This document shows, in pieces, positions 16,796 through 25,217 of a DNA stretch of 45,309 bases (its first letter is position 1; each line of letters starts with the position of its first letter). A program made the translations under genes and the position numbers. Under the pieces are notes generated by a model, which saw only the letters and a program-made list of their open reading frames with translations, was not told the origin of the DNA and ran no database searches. The DNA comes from Gammaproteobacteria bacterium HGW-Gammaproteobacteria-3 (lineage in GTDB: Bacteria; Pseudomonadota; Gammaproteobacteria; Methylococcales; Methylomonadaceae). The DNA lies in the NCBI GenBank assembly GCA_002843155.1, contig PGZD01000015.1, positions 1 to 45,309 of the forward strand, read 5' to 3'.

Positions 16796-17568
16796 GATAA
16801 TCTCACTTCTATGCCTCTGGACGCCATATATTCTTTGGCTTGCTGAATACTGTATTCGGCAAAATGGAAAATACTCGCCGCCAACACCGCATCGGCCTTG
16901 CCTTCGAGCACGCCTTGCGCCAGATGTTCCAGGTTGCCGACGCCACCTGAGGCAATGACCGGCACCGGCACCGCTGCGCTGATGGCGCGGGTCAATGCCA
17001 GATCAAAACCGGCGCGGGTGCCATCTCTGTCCATGCTGGTCAGTAAAATTTCACCGGCGCCGTAATCGACCATTTGCCTGGCCCAGGCCAGAGCGTCGAT
17101 ACCGGTCACCTTGCGGCCGCCGTGGGTAAAAATTTCCCATCGGTCGGGCGCGCCCGGCGCGCTGACTTTTTTGGCATCCAGCGCCACCACGATACATTGG
17201 GAGCCGAAGCGCCGGGCGGCCTGTCCGACAAAATCGGGATTGGCTACCGCAGCGCTGTTGATGCCGACTTTATCGGCGCCGGCATTGAGCATACGCCGGA
17301 TATCGTCCAGTGTTCTGATGCCGCCGCCCACTGTCAGGGGAATAAAAACTTCGCTGGCGACCTGTTCGACCACATGCACCAGCGTGTCACGGTCGTCGTG
17401 GGTCGCGGTAATATCGAGAAAAGTCAGTTCGTCGGCGCCTTCCCGGTCATAGCGGCGGGCAATTTCCACCGGATCGCCGGCGTCCCTGATATCGACAAAT
17501 TTCACGCCTTTGACCACGCGTCCGTTATCGACATCGAGACAGGGAATGATACGTTTAGCCAGGCTCAT
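16792..17568 (-). CDS. hisF: Imidazole glycerol phosphate synthase, cyclase subunit
   Basis: HisF uses ammonia delivered by HisH to form imidazole glycerol phosphate and AICAR. The 258-residue TIM barrel has the general acid/base aspartates in [16 protein letters not shown] (Asp11) and [13 protein letters not shown] (near 130), and the two phosphate-binding glycine motifs (TVGGGI, ASGGVG). It begins 2 bp after the hisA stop codon. Confidence 0.96.
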   Translation of the reverse strand: MSLAKRIIPCLDVDNGRVVKGVKFVDIRDAGDPVEIARRYDREGADELTFLDITATHDDRDTLVHVVEQVASEVFIPLTVGGGIRTLDDIRRMLNAGADKVGINSAAVANPDFVGQAARRFGSQCIVVALDAKKVSAPGAPDRWEIFTHGGRKVTGIDALAWARQMVDYGAGEILLTSMDRDGTRAGFDLALTRAISAAVPVPVIASGGVGNLEHLAQGVLEGKADAVLAASIFHFAEYSIQQAKEYMASRGIEVRLS

Positions 17569-17570
17569 GA

Positions 17571-18305
17571 TCAGTTAAAGGATTCCGCCAGTTTTGCCGC
17601 TTCGGCAAAATCCAGCGTACCTTCGTAAATGGCCCGGCCGGTAATCGCGCCCATGATGCCGTCATCGACATAGCGGCCCAATGCGTTGATGTCATCGATA
17701 TTGGTAATGCCGCCGGAAGCGATGACCGGAATACGGATGGCGCGCGCGAGGTTGGCGGTGGCTTCGGCATTGATGCCGGACATCATGCCGTCCCTGGAAA
17801 TATCGGTATAGATGATGGCTTCAACGCCGTCCGCTTCAAATTTTTGCGCCAGATCGACGACATCGTGATGCGACAGTTTGGACCAGCCGTCAATCGCCAC
17901 TTTGCCTTCTCTGGCATCCAGGCCAACGATGATATGTCCCGGAAACTCCAACGAGACATCCTTGATAAAATGCGGTTCGCTGACCGCCTTGGTGCCGATG
18001 ATGACATACTGTACGCCGGCTTCGAGATAGGCCTGAATGGTATCTTCATCGCGGATGCCGCCACCGATTTGCACCGGCACATCGGGGTAGGCGGCAACAA
18101 TCCGGTTAATGATCGCGGCGTTTTTCGGTTTTCCGGCAAAGGCGCCGTCCAGATCGACCAGGTGCAGCCGTTTCGCACCGGCCGCGACCCAGCGCCCGGC
18201 AACGGCGACAGGATCGTCCGAGAATACGGTATCGTCGGCCATGATGCCTTGCCGCAGGCGCACGCATTTTCCTTCTTTTAAATCAATTGCAGGTATCAAC
18301 AACAT
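17571..18305 (-). CDS. hisA: Phosphoribosylformimino-5-aminoimidazole carboxamide ribotide isomerase
   Basis: HisA carries out the Amadori rearrangement of ProFAR to PRFAR. The 244-residue TIM barrel shows the catalytic Asp in [12 protein letters not shown] and the second one in [12 protein letters not shown], plus the phosphate sites QIGGGIR and ASGGI. It is separated from hisH by a 60-bp gap and almost touches hisF. Confidence 0.96.
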   Translation of the reverse strand: MLLIPAIDLKEGKCVRLRQGIMADDTVFSDDPVAVAGRWVAAGAKRLHLVDLDGAFAGKPKNAAIINRIVAAYPDVPVQIGGGIRDEDTIQAYLEAGVQYVIIGTKAVSEPHFIKDVSLEFPGHIIVGLDAREGKVAIDGWSKLSHHDVVDLAQKFEADGVEAIIYTDISRDGMMSGINAEATANLARAIRIPVIASGGITNIDDINALGRYVDDGIMGAITGRAIYEGTLDFAEAAKLAESFN

Positions 18306-18365
18306 AATGCTTCACATCCTTAACGATTTCACACTGGATCGGCTCAATCGACCCGACAAAAAAAA

Positions 18366-19007
18366 TCAAACCCGTCCATCCCATTGCAAAAAATTTTTCA
18401 ATAGCTGAAGTCCCGCCGTCTGGCTTTTTTCAGGATGGAACTGTACCGCGAAAATATTTTCCCACGCCAATGCGCAGGCGAAAGCGTCCGGGTAATCGCT
18501 CGTTGCCGCGATCACGGAAGCCGAGTCGGGCACCGCATAGTAACTGTGGACGAAATAAAAGCGGCTGTCGGGCTTGATATTTTTCCATAAGGGATGCCTG
18601 TGCTGCCTGACCTGATTCCAGCCCATATGCGGAATTTTCAGGCGGTTTCCGGCGGCATCCTGCAAATCAGGAGGGAAGTGCCGCACATGCCCGGGTATGA
18701 TATTCAGGCAGGATGTTCCGGAATTTTCTTCACTGTCGGTCAATAAGGCCTGCATACCGAGGCAGATACCCAGCAGCGGTTTTTCGGCCGCGACGATTTT
18801 GATCACAGCGCCAAGCCCTGTGCTGTTTAAAGCCTGCATACAATCGCCGATGGCGCCGACTCCCGGAAAAACCACCCGGTCGGCCTGTAAAATAGTTTCC
18901 GGGTCTGAAACAATGCGGACATCGCTACTGGAATCGGCGTGTTGCAAAGCTTTGGCGATGGAATGCAGATTGCCCATTCCATAATCGATAACGGCGACTG
19001 ATGACAT
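18366..19007 (-). CDS. hisH: Imidazole glycerol phosphate synthase, glutaminase subunit
   Basis: HisH is a class I glutamine amidotransferase that feeds ammonia to HisF. The 213-residue protein begins VAVIDYGMGNLHSI, has the nucleophile cysteine in LLGICLGMQALL, and the catalytic His-Glu pair in FHPEKSQ. The oxyanion region is the usual PGVGA. It lies between hisB and hisA in the order B-H-A-F. Confidence 0.96.
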   Translation of the reverse strand: MSSVAVIDYGMGNLHSIAKALQHADSSSDVRIVSDPETILQADRVVFPGVGAIGDCMQALNSTGLGAVIKIVAAEKPLLGICLGMQALLTDSEENSGTSCLNIIPGHVRHFPPDLQDAAGNRLKIPHMGWNQVRQHRHPLWKNIKPDSRFYFVHSYYAVPDSASVIAATSDYPDAFACALAWENIFAVQFHPEKSQTAGLQLLKNFLQWDGRV

Positions 19008-19022
19008 AAGTGTTCGAGTGAG

Positions 19023-19616
19023 TTAAAGCGTTCCTTTCGTTGACGGCATCATGCCCGCCATGCGTGGGTCCAGAGCAATAGCCATGCGCAGTGCGCGCCC
19101 CGTGGCCTTGAATATCGTTTCCGCGACATGGTGGGCGTTGACGCCTTTCAGATTGTCAATATGCAGGGTCACTCCGGCATGATTGACAAAACCCTGAAAA
19201 AATTCACGCAGCAGATCGACGTCGAAACCGCCGATACTGGCGCGTGGAAACTTGACATCATAAACCAGGCCGGGGCGTCCTGAAAAATCGATGACCACGC
19301 GCGACAGGGCTTCATCCAAAGGTACATAGGCGTGGCCATAACGGACTATGCCTACTTTGTCGCCGATGGCGGCGGTAAAAGCCTGTCCCAGCGTAATGCC
19401 GACATCTTCAACGGTATGATGGGCGTCGATATGCAAATCGCCGATAGCGGTGATGTCCATATCGATCAGGCCATGCCGGGCTACCTGCTCGAGCATGTGT
19501 TCAAGAAACGGCACGCCGGTGGCAAAGCGAGTTTGCCCCGTGCCGTCCAGATCAAGTTTGATTTTGATTCGGGTTTCAAGCGTGTTGCGCTCAATCTCCG
19601 CAGTACGTAATGACAT
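19023..19616 (-). CDS. hisB: Imidazoleglycerol-phosphate dehydratase
   Basis: HisB dehydrates imidazole glycerol phosphate. The 197-residue protein is the monofunctional form without the histidinol-phosphatase domain found in enteric bacteria. The manganese-binding repeats are visible as [11 protein letters not shown] and [14 protein letters not shown]. It is the first gene of the hisBHAFIE-tatABC run, with a 73-bp upstream gap after typA that is AT-rich and could hold the operon promoter. Confidence 0.96.
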   Translation of the reverse strand: MSLRTAEIERNTLETRIKIKLDLDGTGQTRFATGVPFLEHMLEQVARHGLIDMDITAIGDLHIDAHHTVEDVGITLGQAFTAAIGDKVGIVRYGHAYVPLDEALSRVVIDFSGRPGLVYDVKFPRASIGGFDVDLLREFFQGFVNHAGVTLHIDNLKGVNAHHVAETIFKATGRALRMAIALDPRMAGMMPSTKGTL

Positions 19617-19689
19617 AACGATACTAATAAAATTAAAAAATATGTAACTATTGCGCTTAAATATTTATCGCACCAGAAATTTCAGTTTA

Positions 19690-21507
19690 TCAGGCCGTTG
19701 ATCGTGACGTTTTTTTACGCTCATGCTCCTGCAACTGTTTTTTGCGCAAGCGTATCGATGTCGGCGTCACTTCCACCAGCTCGTCTTCGCCGATAAATTC
19801 CAAAGCCTGCTCCAGCGTCATTTTCTGGATAGACGTCAGGATCAGGTTCTCATCGGTACCGGCCGCCCGGATATTGGTCAACTGCTTGGCTTTGGTCGGG
19901 TTGACCACCAGGTCATTGCTTCTGGAGTGTATGCCCACCAGCATACCCTCATAAACTTCATCGGCATGTACCAGAAACAGCTCGCCGCGTTCTTGCAGCG
20001 CAAACAGAGCATAAGCCAGCGCCTTGCCTTGCACCATCGATACTAGTACGCCCCGCTTACGGCTGCCCAGCTCGCCTTTTTTCATCGGCCCGTAATGGTC
20101 GAAAACATGATAAAGCAAGCCCGAGCCCGAAGTCGCGGTCATGAATTCAGTCTGAAAGCCGATCAGGCCGCGCGACGGCATCATATATTCCAATCGAATC
20201 CGGCCTTTGCCGTCCGGCACCATGTTCAGCAAGTCGCCTTTACGTTCACCCAGTTTTTCCATGATGGTGCCCTGGTGCGCTTCTTCGACTTCGATCGTCA
20301 CCAGCTCGAAAGGCTCGCATTTTTCACCGTCGATTTCCTTAATAATGACTTCAGGCCGGGAGACACCCAATTCGTAGCCTTCCCTGCGCATATTTTCAAT
20401 CAATACCGACAAATGCAACTCACCACGCCCGGAAACCTTGAATTTATCGGGATCATCGGTATCCTCGACCTTGAGCGCGACATTGTGCTGCAATTCTTTT
20501 TGCAGGCGGTCGCGGATTTGCCGTGATGTTAAAAATTTGCCCTCACGCCCGGCAAAAGGCGAGGTGTTGACTTGAAAGGTCATAGTCACGGTCGGCTCGT
20601 CCACCGACAGGGGCGGCAGCGCTTCAACGGCTTCCGGATCGCACAGGGTATCGGAGATATCCAGTTTCTCGACACCGGTAAAAGCGATAATATCACCGGC
20701 CCGCGCTTCCTGTACTTCAACCCGTTCCAGGCCTTTAAAGCCCAATATTTGCAATACCCGGCCCCGGCGCGTCGCGCCTTCGCGGCTGATGATAGTTACC
20801 TGCGCATTGGCTTTGATGGCGCCGCGTTGAATCCTGCCGATACCGATGATGCCGACATAGGAATTGTAATCCAGGCTGGAAACCTGCATTTGAAACGGCC
20901 CGTCATAGTTGACTGCGGGCGCTTGCACTTTGTCCACGATGGTTTCGAACAAAGGCGTCATATCGCCGTCGGTGGCGTCACTGGAAAGGCTCGCATAGCC
21001 ATTCAGCGCCGAAGCAAAAACGATGGGAAAATCAAGCTGTTCATCGGTGGCGCCCAGACGGTCGAATAAATCGAAAGTCTGATCGACGACCCAGTCGGGA
21101 CGGGCGCCGGGACGGTCGATTTTGTTGATCACGACAATCGGTTTCAGACCCAGGGCGAAAGCTTTTTGCGTCACGAAGCGGGTTTGCGGCATCGGCCCGT
21201 CAACGGCATCGACCAGCAGTAAAACTGAGTCCACCATCGACAGTACGCGCTCCACCTCGCCGCCGAAGTCGGCGTGTCCCGGCGTATCGACGATATTGAT
21301 ATGGTAACCGTTCCAGTCCAGCGCGGTATTTTTGGCCAGAATGGTAATGCCGCGTTCTTTTTCAAGATCATTAGAGTCCATCATGCGTTCGGAAACTTTT
21401 TCATGACTCTTGAACGTGCCTGATTGTTGTAATAACTTGTCAACCAGGGTGGTTTTGCCATGGTCTACGTGCGCAATGATTGCGATATTTCTTAATTTTT
21501 CGATCAC
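19690..21507 (-). CDS. typA: Ribosome-associated GTPase TypA/BipA
   Basis: TypA is a translational GTPase of the EF-G family that binds the ribosome and aids 50S assembly, especially under stress or cold. The 605-residue protein shows G1 AHVDHGKTT, the TTL switch region, DTPGHADF (G3), NKIDRPGA (G4), then the beta-barrel, EF-G-like and TypA-specific C-terminal domains. The start is GTG at 21507; the resulting N-terminus [17 protein letters not shown] is the canonical one. It ends in a basic tail (KKTSRS). Confidence 0.96.
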   Translation of the reverse strand: MIEKLRNIAIIAHVDHGKTTLVDKLLQQSGTFKSHEKVSERMMDSNDLEKERGITILAKNTALDWNGYHINIVDTPGHADFGGEVERVLSMVDSVLLLVDAVDGPMPQTRFVTQKAFALGLKPIVVINKIDRPGARPDWVVDQTFDLFDRLGATDEQLDFPIVFASALNGYASLSSDATDGDMTPLFETIVDKVQAPAVNYDGPFQMQVSSLDYNSYVGIIGIGRIQRGAIKANAQVTIISREGATRRGRVLQILGFKGLERVEVQEARAGDIIAFTGVEKLDISDTLCDPEAVEALPPLSVDEPTVTMTFQVNTSPFAGREGKFLTSRQIRDRLQKELQHNVALKVEDTDDPDKFKVSGRGELHLSVLIENMRREGYELGVSRPEVIIKEIDGEKCEPFELVTIEVEEAHQGTIMEKLGERKGDLLNMVPDGKGRIRLEYMMPSRGLIGFQTEFMTATSGSGLLYHVFDHYGPMKKGELGSRKRGVLVSMVQGKALAYALFALQERGELFLVHADEVYEGMLVGIHSRSNDLVVNPTKAKQLTNIRAAGTDENLILTSIQKMTLEQALEFIGEDELVEVTPTSIRLRKKQLQEHERKKTSRSTA

Positions 21508-21565
21508 TTTAAAAGATACTCTAAGTTAAAAACAAAGGTTGTTGCCAGCCGGACTATCAAGCGCC

Positions 21566-21608
21566 GTAGGTTGGGTTGTGCTGTTTTGCAACTCAACAAT
21601 CCTGCTAC
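21566..21608. repeat. Hairpin-forming intergenic repeat (GTAGGTTGGGTTG type)
   Basis: GTTGGGTTG (21570-21578) can pair with CAACTCAAC (21589-21597, one G-U pair), and the unit is flanked by GTAG and CTAC. A related CCCAACCTATGCGG lies near 315-330. It occupies the gap between the rhodanese gene and typA. Similar GTAGGTTGGGTT elements are common in proteobacterial intergenic DNA (recalled). Confidence 0.4.
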
Positions 21609-21686
21609 GCAGTAGTCAGGTCAGGCGATTGAGTGCGGGTTGAGAGCGCCTGGCGGAAAGGTTTTTTTGAAGGCTAAGGGAAGCCG

Positions 21687-22079
21687 TCAGCTTTGCTCCC
21701 AGGGCAGGCCATGAAAGCGCCAGCCATTGAGCTTGCCGCGCTGCTTATGCGCATCCAGCGCGCCTTCAAAGCCGTCGGCGATATTGATTAAATGCCGGTA
21801 GCCTGCGGCTTCGAGCGCGTTGGCGGCGGCCAATGAGCGCTGTCCGCTGCGGCACAGCAAAAGTACCGGCGTATCGATGTCGCTGACGATGTTTTTAACC
21901 TGTTCGACAAAGGCCGGGTTCACCTGCCAGTCGGGAAATTCTTTCCAGGGAATTAGAACTGCATCCGGCGGATGCCCGACGTAGCTGTGCTCCATGGCGG
22001 TTCTGACATCGATCAAAACAGCTTGGGGTTGTTGTTGCATTAACTGCCATGCCTGTTTGGCATCTAAATTTTTTATCAT
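21687..22079 (-). CDS. Rhodanese-like domain protein
   Basis: A single-domain rhodanese of 130 residues, presumed to transfer sulfane sulfur to a nucleophile. The active-site loop is LLCRSGQRS with the persulfide-forming Cys76. The CH2A-type LIDVRTAMEH and the C-terminal GFEGALDAHKQRG that follows are intact. The C-terminal WRFHGLPWEQS is typical of this bacterial subgroup. It overlaps the upstream methyltransferase gene by ATGA (22076-22079). Confidence 0.88.
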   Translation of the reverse strand: MIKNLDAKQAWQLMQQQPQAVLIDVRTAMEHSYVGHPPDAVLIPWKEFPDWQVNPAFVEQVKNIVSDIDTPVLLLCRSGQRSLAAANALEAAGYRHLINIADGFEGALDAHKQRGKLNGWRFHGLPWEQS

Positions 22080-22675
22080 GGAGATTGAGTGGTATCGTTA
22101 CATTTTTGCCCGATAAATTGAGCTTCGTTTCTGAGGCCTGCCTCGACATCACCGATATAAGCGTTATCCCGGTAATATATCACGCGCAAGGGCGCAAATA
22201 ACTGTAGCAGTTCTTGCGGCTTTAGTAAAAAATCGGGGTTTTCAGGGCCTCGATCCGATACTTTTGTGCGTGTGAAGGTTTGGTAAAACAACAGTCCATC
22301 GGGTTTTAGGCTGTGTATTATCGCATTACCCAAAGCCCGGTCAAGAAATCGGCTGATTACAATGACATCGAAGCGCCTGCCGGCAAGGCATTGGGCGTCG
22401 ATAAATTGCTGGCGGGCGCTGATATTCAAGCCCTGGCGGCTGGCGTTGCGCTGCAATCGGGCGATGGCCACGGCCGAAATATCAAAGGCAAGCACGGCGA
22501 GACCTGCCGCCGCCAGAAATTGGGCGTTACCACCCAGTCCGCAGGCTAAATCCAGTGCCGTGCCGGTTTTGGGCAATAACCACGCGTTGTCGCTAAGCAC
22601 CGCTACCGGCGCGGCTGGCGTAGCAGCGCTTCGGCTGTAAATGGCATCCCATTTTGCCGCCAGGGTTCGGCTCAT
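22076..22675 (-). CDS. SAM-dependent methyltransferase (TehB-like)
   Basis: A 199-residue class I methyltransferase. Motif I reads LDLACGLGGNAQFLA (about 42-55), followed by VLAFDISAVAI for the adenosyl ribose and RFDVIVISRFLDR for motif II. The small size and the post-core segment FYQTFTRTKV resemble TehB / thiol or metalloid methyltransferases as I remember them. It is locked between a LysR regulator and a rhodanese by ATGA overlaps on both sides, so a role in sulfur or oxidant chemistry is a reasonable inference. Confidence 0.82.
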   Translation of the reverse strand: MSRTLAAKWDAIYSRSAATPAAPVAVLSDNAWLLPKTGTALDLACGLGGNAQFLAAAGLAVLAFDISAVAIARLQRNASRQGLNISARQQFIDAQCLAGRRFDVIVISRFLDRALGNAIIHSLKPDGLLFYQTFTRTKVSDRGPENPDFLLKPQELLQLFAPLRVIYYRDNAYIGDVEAGLRNEAQFIGQKCNDTTQSP

Positions 22676-23580
22676 TCGACACCATCGATGCCGATACGTT
22701 GCGGCAGCCAGACTTGAAGGAAATCCAGAAACTTTCTGACTTTTGCCGACAGATATTTTCGATGCGGGTAAATCACATGAATTTCCAGCGGCTGCAGTTC
22801 ATAGTCTTCCAGTACGGCTTGCAGCCTGCCTTTTTCGATAGCCTTGCCGACGATGTAGCGGGGCAGCATCACCAGTCCCAGGCCTTCAATTGACGCAACC
22901 CGGATTGGATCTGCCACATTGGCCATGATACGTCCGCTCACTTTTATTCTGATGTCTCCCGAAGCGCTTTTGAATACCCATTGGTCGCGCGGCGGGATGG
23001 ACCAATTGACCAGGCAACTGTGGTTGACCAGATCTTTGGGCGTCAAAGGTATGCCGTGTCGCTCAAAATAAGCGGGTGAGCCGCACACGGCCAAAGGCGA
23101 GCTCGCCAGCTTGCGGGCAATCATGCTGGTATCGTCTATTGCGCCCAGATGAATCGCCATGTCGATGCCTTCATCAACGAGGTCGCTCATATTACCCTGC
23201 AAAATCATATCGACCGCTAAATCCGGATGCAGCTTCAAAAACTCGGACAGTGCCGGCGCGATATGCGTGACGCCAATGCCTTGGGGCGCGCTTATTTTTA
23301 AAATGCCGCGCGGCTCGGTTTGTAAATGCGTCACTGCCGCCTCCATTTCTTCGACATCTTCCAGAACCTGCTGGCAGCGATCCAGATAGGACGCACCCAC
23401 TTCGGTCAAGCTTAGACTGCGCGTGGTGCGGTTGAACAGGCGCGTGCCCAGGTAGCCTTCGAGCTGCATGACGTGTTTGGTCGCCATGGCCCTGGAAATG
23501 CCCAGATCGCGGGCGCCGCCGGCAAAACTGCCGGCTTTGGCCACGCGGGCAAAAACGGTCATACTGGTTAATTTATCCAT
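22672..23580 (-). CDS. LysR family transcriptional regulator
   Basis: A 302-residue LTTR. The N-terminal helix-turn-helix (FARVAKAGSFAGGARDLGIS) is followed by the linker helix and a two-lobed effector domain. MDKLTSMTVFARVAKAGSF is the sort of start seen in the CrgA/DsdC-like subgroup. It is the first gene of a coupled LysR-methyltransferase-rhodanese set. Most LysR genes face a divergent target; here the divergent side carries no protein gene but a candidate small RNA. A 9-bp inverted repeat in the intergenic region is a plausible operator. Confidence 0.92.
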   Translation of the reverse strand: MDKLTSMTVFARVAKAGSFAGGARDLGISRAMATKHVMQLEGYLGTRLFNRTTRSLSLTEVGASYLDRCQQVLEDVEEMEAAVTHLQTEPRGILKISAPQGIGVTHIAPALSEFLKLHPDLAVDMILQGNMSDLVDEGIDMAIHLGAIDDTSMIARKLASSPLAVCGSPAYFERHGIPLTPKDLVNHSCLVNWSIPPRDQWVFKSASGDIRIKVSGRIMANVADPIRVASIEGLGLVMLPRYIVGKAIEKGRLQAVLEDYELQPLEIHVIYPHRKYLSAKVRKFLDFLQVWLPQRIGIDGVE

Positions 23581-23656
23581 GGGCGGGTTATTTTTAAAGT
23601 CTTCAGTGCTGCTTTATTTGGCTTGAGATAACTTACAAAAAGTATTGACATTGTCT

Positions 23657-23679
23657 ATTGTTTCTGAAAAAGAAACAAT
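23657..23679. promoter_or_regulatory. Inverted repeat, candidate LysR operator
   Basis: ATTGTTTCT and AGAAACAAT form a perfect 9-bp inverted repeat with a 5-bp spacer, about 80 bp upstream of the LysR start codon and about 40 bp upstream of the candidate sRNA -10 box. The size and symmetry suit a dimeric regulator. A direct repeat ATTGTCTAT also occurs at 23650-23658 and 23698-23706. Binding is inferred. Confidence 0.45.
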
Positions 23680-23698
23680 TTATTTATCATAACCGGTA

Positions 23699-23726
23699 TT
23701 GTCTATCAAGATAATCTCTGTATAGT
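23699..23726 (+). promoter_or_regulatory. Candidate sigma-70 promoter for the small RNA
   Basis: TTGTCT (23699-23704), a 16-bp spacer and TATAGT (23721-23726) fit a sigma-70 promoter pointing rightward, away from the LysR gene. Transcription would begin near 23733. No ORF follows on this strand before the terminator at 23834-23868. Confidence 0.55.
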
Positions 23727-23732
23727 GCGTAT

Positions 23733-23868
23733 CAAATCTGTTACAAATTGTTTTTGTTAAACAACAGCTCATTTTAACCTCCGGGTGAATACCTACAAGC
23801 AGCTCCTCCTCATGAATCCTGCTTGACTTCTCACCTCCCGTCGCTTAAGGCGCCGGGAGGTTTTTTTT
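23733..23868 (+). ncRNA. Candidate trans-acting small RNA with anti-Shine-Dalgarno loop
   Basis: A unit of about 136 nt bounded by a promoter-like sequence and a strong intrinsic terminator, with no ORF. A perfect 7-bp stem CAAGCAG / CTGCTTG (23796-23802 with 23819-23825) exposes a 16-nt loop containing CUCCUCCUC, the complement of a Shine-Dalgarno sequence. ACCUCC upstream and ACCUCCC at the terminator are further copies. This layout resembles the alphaproteobacterial CcsR/cuckoo-type RNAs with CCUCCUCCC loops (recalled family knowledge), but no sequence homology is claimed. The start point is inferred from the -10 box. Confidence 0.6.
23834..23868 (+). terminator. Rho-independent terminator of the candidate sRNA
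   Basis: CCTCCCG (23834-23840) pairs with CGGGAGG (23854-23860); a CGC/GCG continuation closes the loop, and eight T follow directly. It overlaps the last codons of the convergent CDP-alcohol transferase gene. There is no U-tract on the minus strand, so it acts on plus-strand transcripts. Confidence 0.85.
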
Positions 23869-24441
23869 GTCCCGCATTTTCAGCGCATGCCAAAACGAGG
23901 GGACGTTGCACTCAGGTTTCGATAAAAGCCAGGTGATGGCGACTTCCTCGACGGCCGATAACAGGCATAGCACAGCGGCAATCCGGAAAGGCTGTGCCGG
24001 GCCACCTAAAAACAACACATACAGCGTTAAGCCCATGGCTGCCGCCGCAAGCTTGACTGTCCATGTGTGATAGCTGGTAAAGCGGCCAAATTTGAGCAAT
24101 CCGGCGCCTGCGGGCAACAGGCAACTGCCCACGATAAGGCCGACATAAAGCAACTCACGCTCAACAATGTCCGGCCATAGCCACCAGCAGCAAATGGCAA
24201 TGGTCAGATAGGTAATGACATCGGCCCAGCTATCGAGGGCGGCGCCGAACGAGGACACTTGACCGGTGCGCCGGGCGACAAAACCATCAAGTAAATCCGT
24301 TAAAAATGCGAGGGCCAATAAGCTCATAAAAGCCAGTCTATAACCCTGCCATGCCAGCCACAACAAGCCTGGAGACGCCACGAAACGAAAGCCGGTCAAG
24401 GCATTGGGCAAGGTCAGTCGGGAGTCGCGTAAGTCATTCAT
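23845..24441 (-). CDS. CDP-alcohol phosphatidyltransferase family protein
   Basis: An integral membrane enzyme of 198 residues that transfers a CDP-activated lipid or alcohol group. The complete CDP-OH-P motif is visible: Asp52-Gly53-x2-Ala56-Arg57-x8-Gly66-x3-Asp70-x3-Asp74. Several hydrophobic segments surround it. It could be a second phosphatidylglycerophosphate synthase-like enzyme, but the acceptor is unknown. It overlaps the EEP-family gene by ATGA (24438-24441) and lies in a trio with a CarS-like protein, suggesting a dedicated phospholipid pathway. Its 3' end carries the convergent sRNA terminator. Confidence 0.85.
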   Translation of the reverse strand: MNDLRDSRLTLPNALTGFRFVASPGLLWLAWQGYRLAFMSLLALAFLTDLLDGFVARRTGQVSSFGAALDSWADVITYLTIAICCWWLWPDIVERELLYVGLIVGSCLLPAGAGLLKFGRFTSYHTWTVKLAAAAMGLTLYVLFLGGPAQPFRIAAVLCLLSAVEEVAITWLLSKPECNVPSFWHALKMRDKKNLPAP

Positions 24442-25187
24442 AAATCAAACGAAGCCATCAACGGCGTATGATCGGAGAGGGTTTGCCAAGGCGCGCCGGT
24501 CAGACATTGGCATGAATGCGGCGTCATCCCCCGGTAATAAATACGATCCATCGGCAACAGCGGCATCCATACCGGAAAAGTACGCGCATGTCGGCCTTCC
24601 GTCACACGAAACACTTCTTGCAAATCCAGGTGGGCATGGAGCTCCCGCTCGGCTTGCCCGCGCCAGTCGTTAAAGTCACCGGCAACCAGCAAAGGGGCCG
24701 TGTGCGGCACATGGCTTTCGATGCGCTCGCATAAGCGCGCTAATTGCAGGCGGCGTTCCTTGCCGGTCAAACCGAAATGAATGCAAACGACATGAATGTC
24801 GCAAGTGCCGGGCAAATGCAGAACACCATGCAACAGGCTCCGGCTGGCCCAGGTAAAAGGCGAAACATTGATGTTTTCGGCTTGGTCAAAAGGGTGTTTG
24901 CTGAGAATGACATTGCCATGGTGGCCTGCCGCGTAGGTAGCATTTTTGCCGTAGGCAAAATGCGGCCATATACCCTCGGCGATAAATTCGCACTGAGAAA
25001 GTTCAGGCCAATCAGTCACTTTTTGTGCCTTATGCTGATGTGTGCCTTGTATTTCCTGTAACAACAGCACGTCGGCATCCGTTGCCACCAGAGCATCCCG
25101 AATCTGATGCAGGACGAAACGGCGATTGCCGACATTAAAGCCTTTATGGATGTTGTAGGTCAATACCCGCAAGCGTTTCTCAATCAT
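24438..25187 (-). CDS. Endonuclease/exonuclease/phosphatase (EEP) family protein
   Basis: A 249-residue EEP-fold hydrolase. Catalytic motifs are in order: TYNIHKG, LLQEIQG, GHHGNVILS, VAGDFNDWR, PMDRIYYRG and the final LSDHTPL. No signal peptide is present. Members of this fold act on DNA, nucleotides or phosphorylated lipids and inositols. Coupling to a CDP-alcohol transferase suggests a phospholipid phosphatase, but this is inference. A similar gene sits beside dsbA in pseudomonads as I recall, so it may have moved here. Confidence 0.85.
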   Translation of the reverse strand: MIEKRLRVLTYNIHKGFNVGNRRFVLHQIRDALVATDADVLLLQEIQGTHQHKAQKVTDWPELSQCEFIAEGIWPHFAYGKNATYAAGHHGNVILSKHPFDQAENINVSPFTWASRSLLHGVLHLPGTCDIHVVCIHFGLTGKERRLQLARLCERIESHVPHTAPLLVAGDFNDWRGQAERELHAHLDLQEVFRVTEGRHARTFPVWMPLLPMDRIYYRGMTPHSCQCLTGAPWQTLSDHTPLMASFDL

Positions 25188-25217
25188 CTGGCTACTCTCA
25201 GCGCTCCGTAATTTTTT

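Noticed and set aside
20095-21069. Two long plus-strand frames opposite typA
   Set aside because: Typical antisense frames of a conserved GTPase; no start signals or homology by eye.
23812-23826. Five-codon ATG-AAT-CCT-GCT-TGA frame inside the candidate sRNA (leader peptide or pqqA-like?)
   Set aside because: No ribosome binding site, no downstream gene to attenuate on this strand, and far too short for PqqA with its Glu-x3-Tyr motif.
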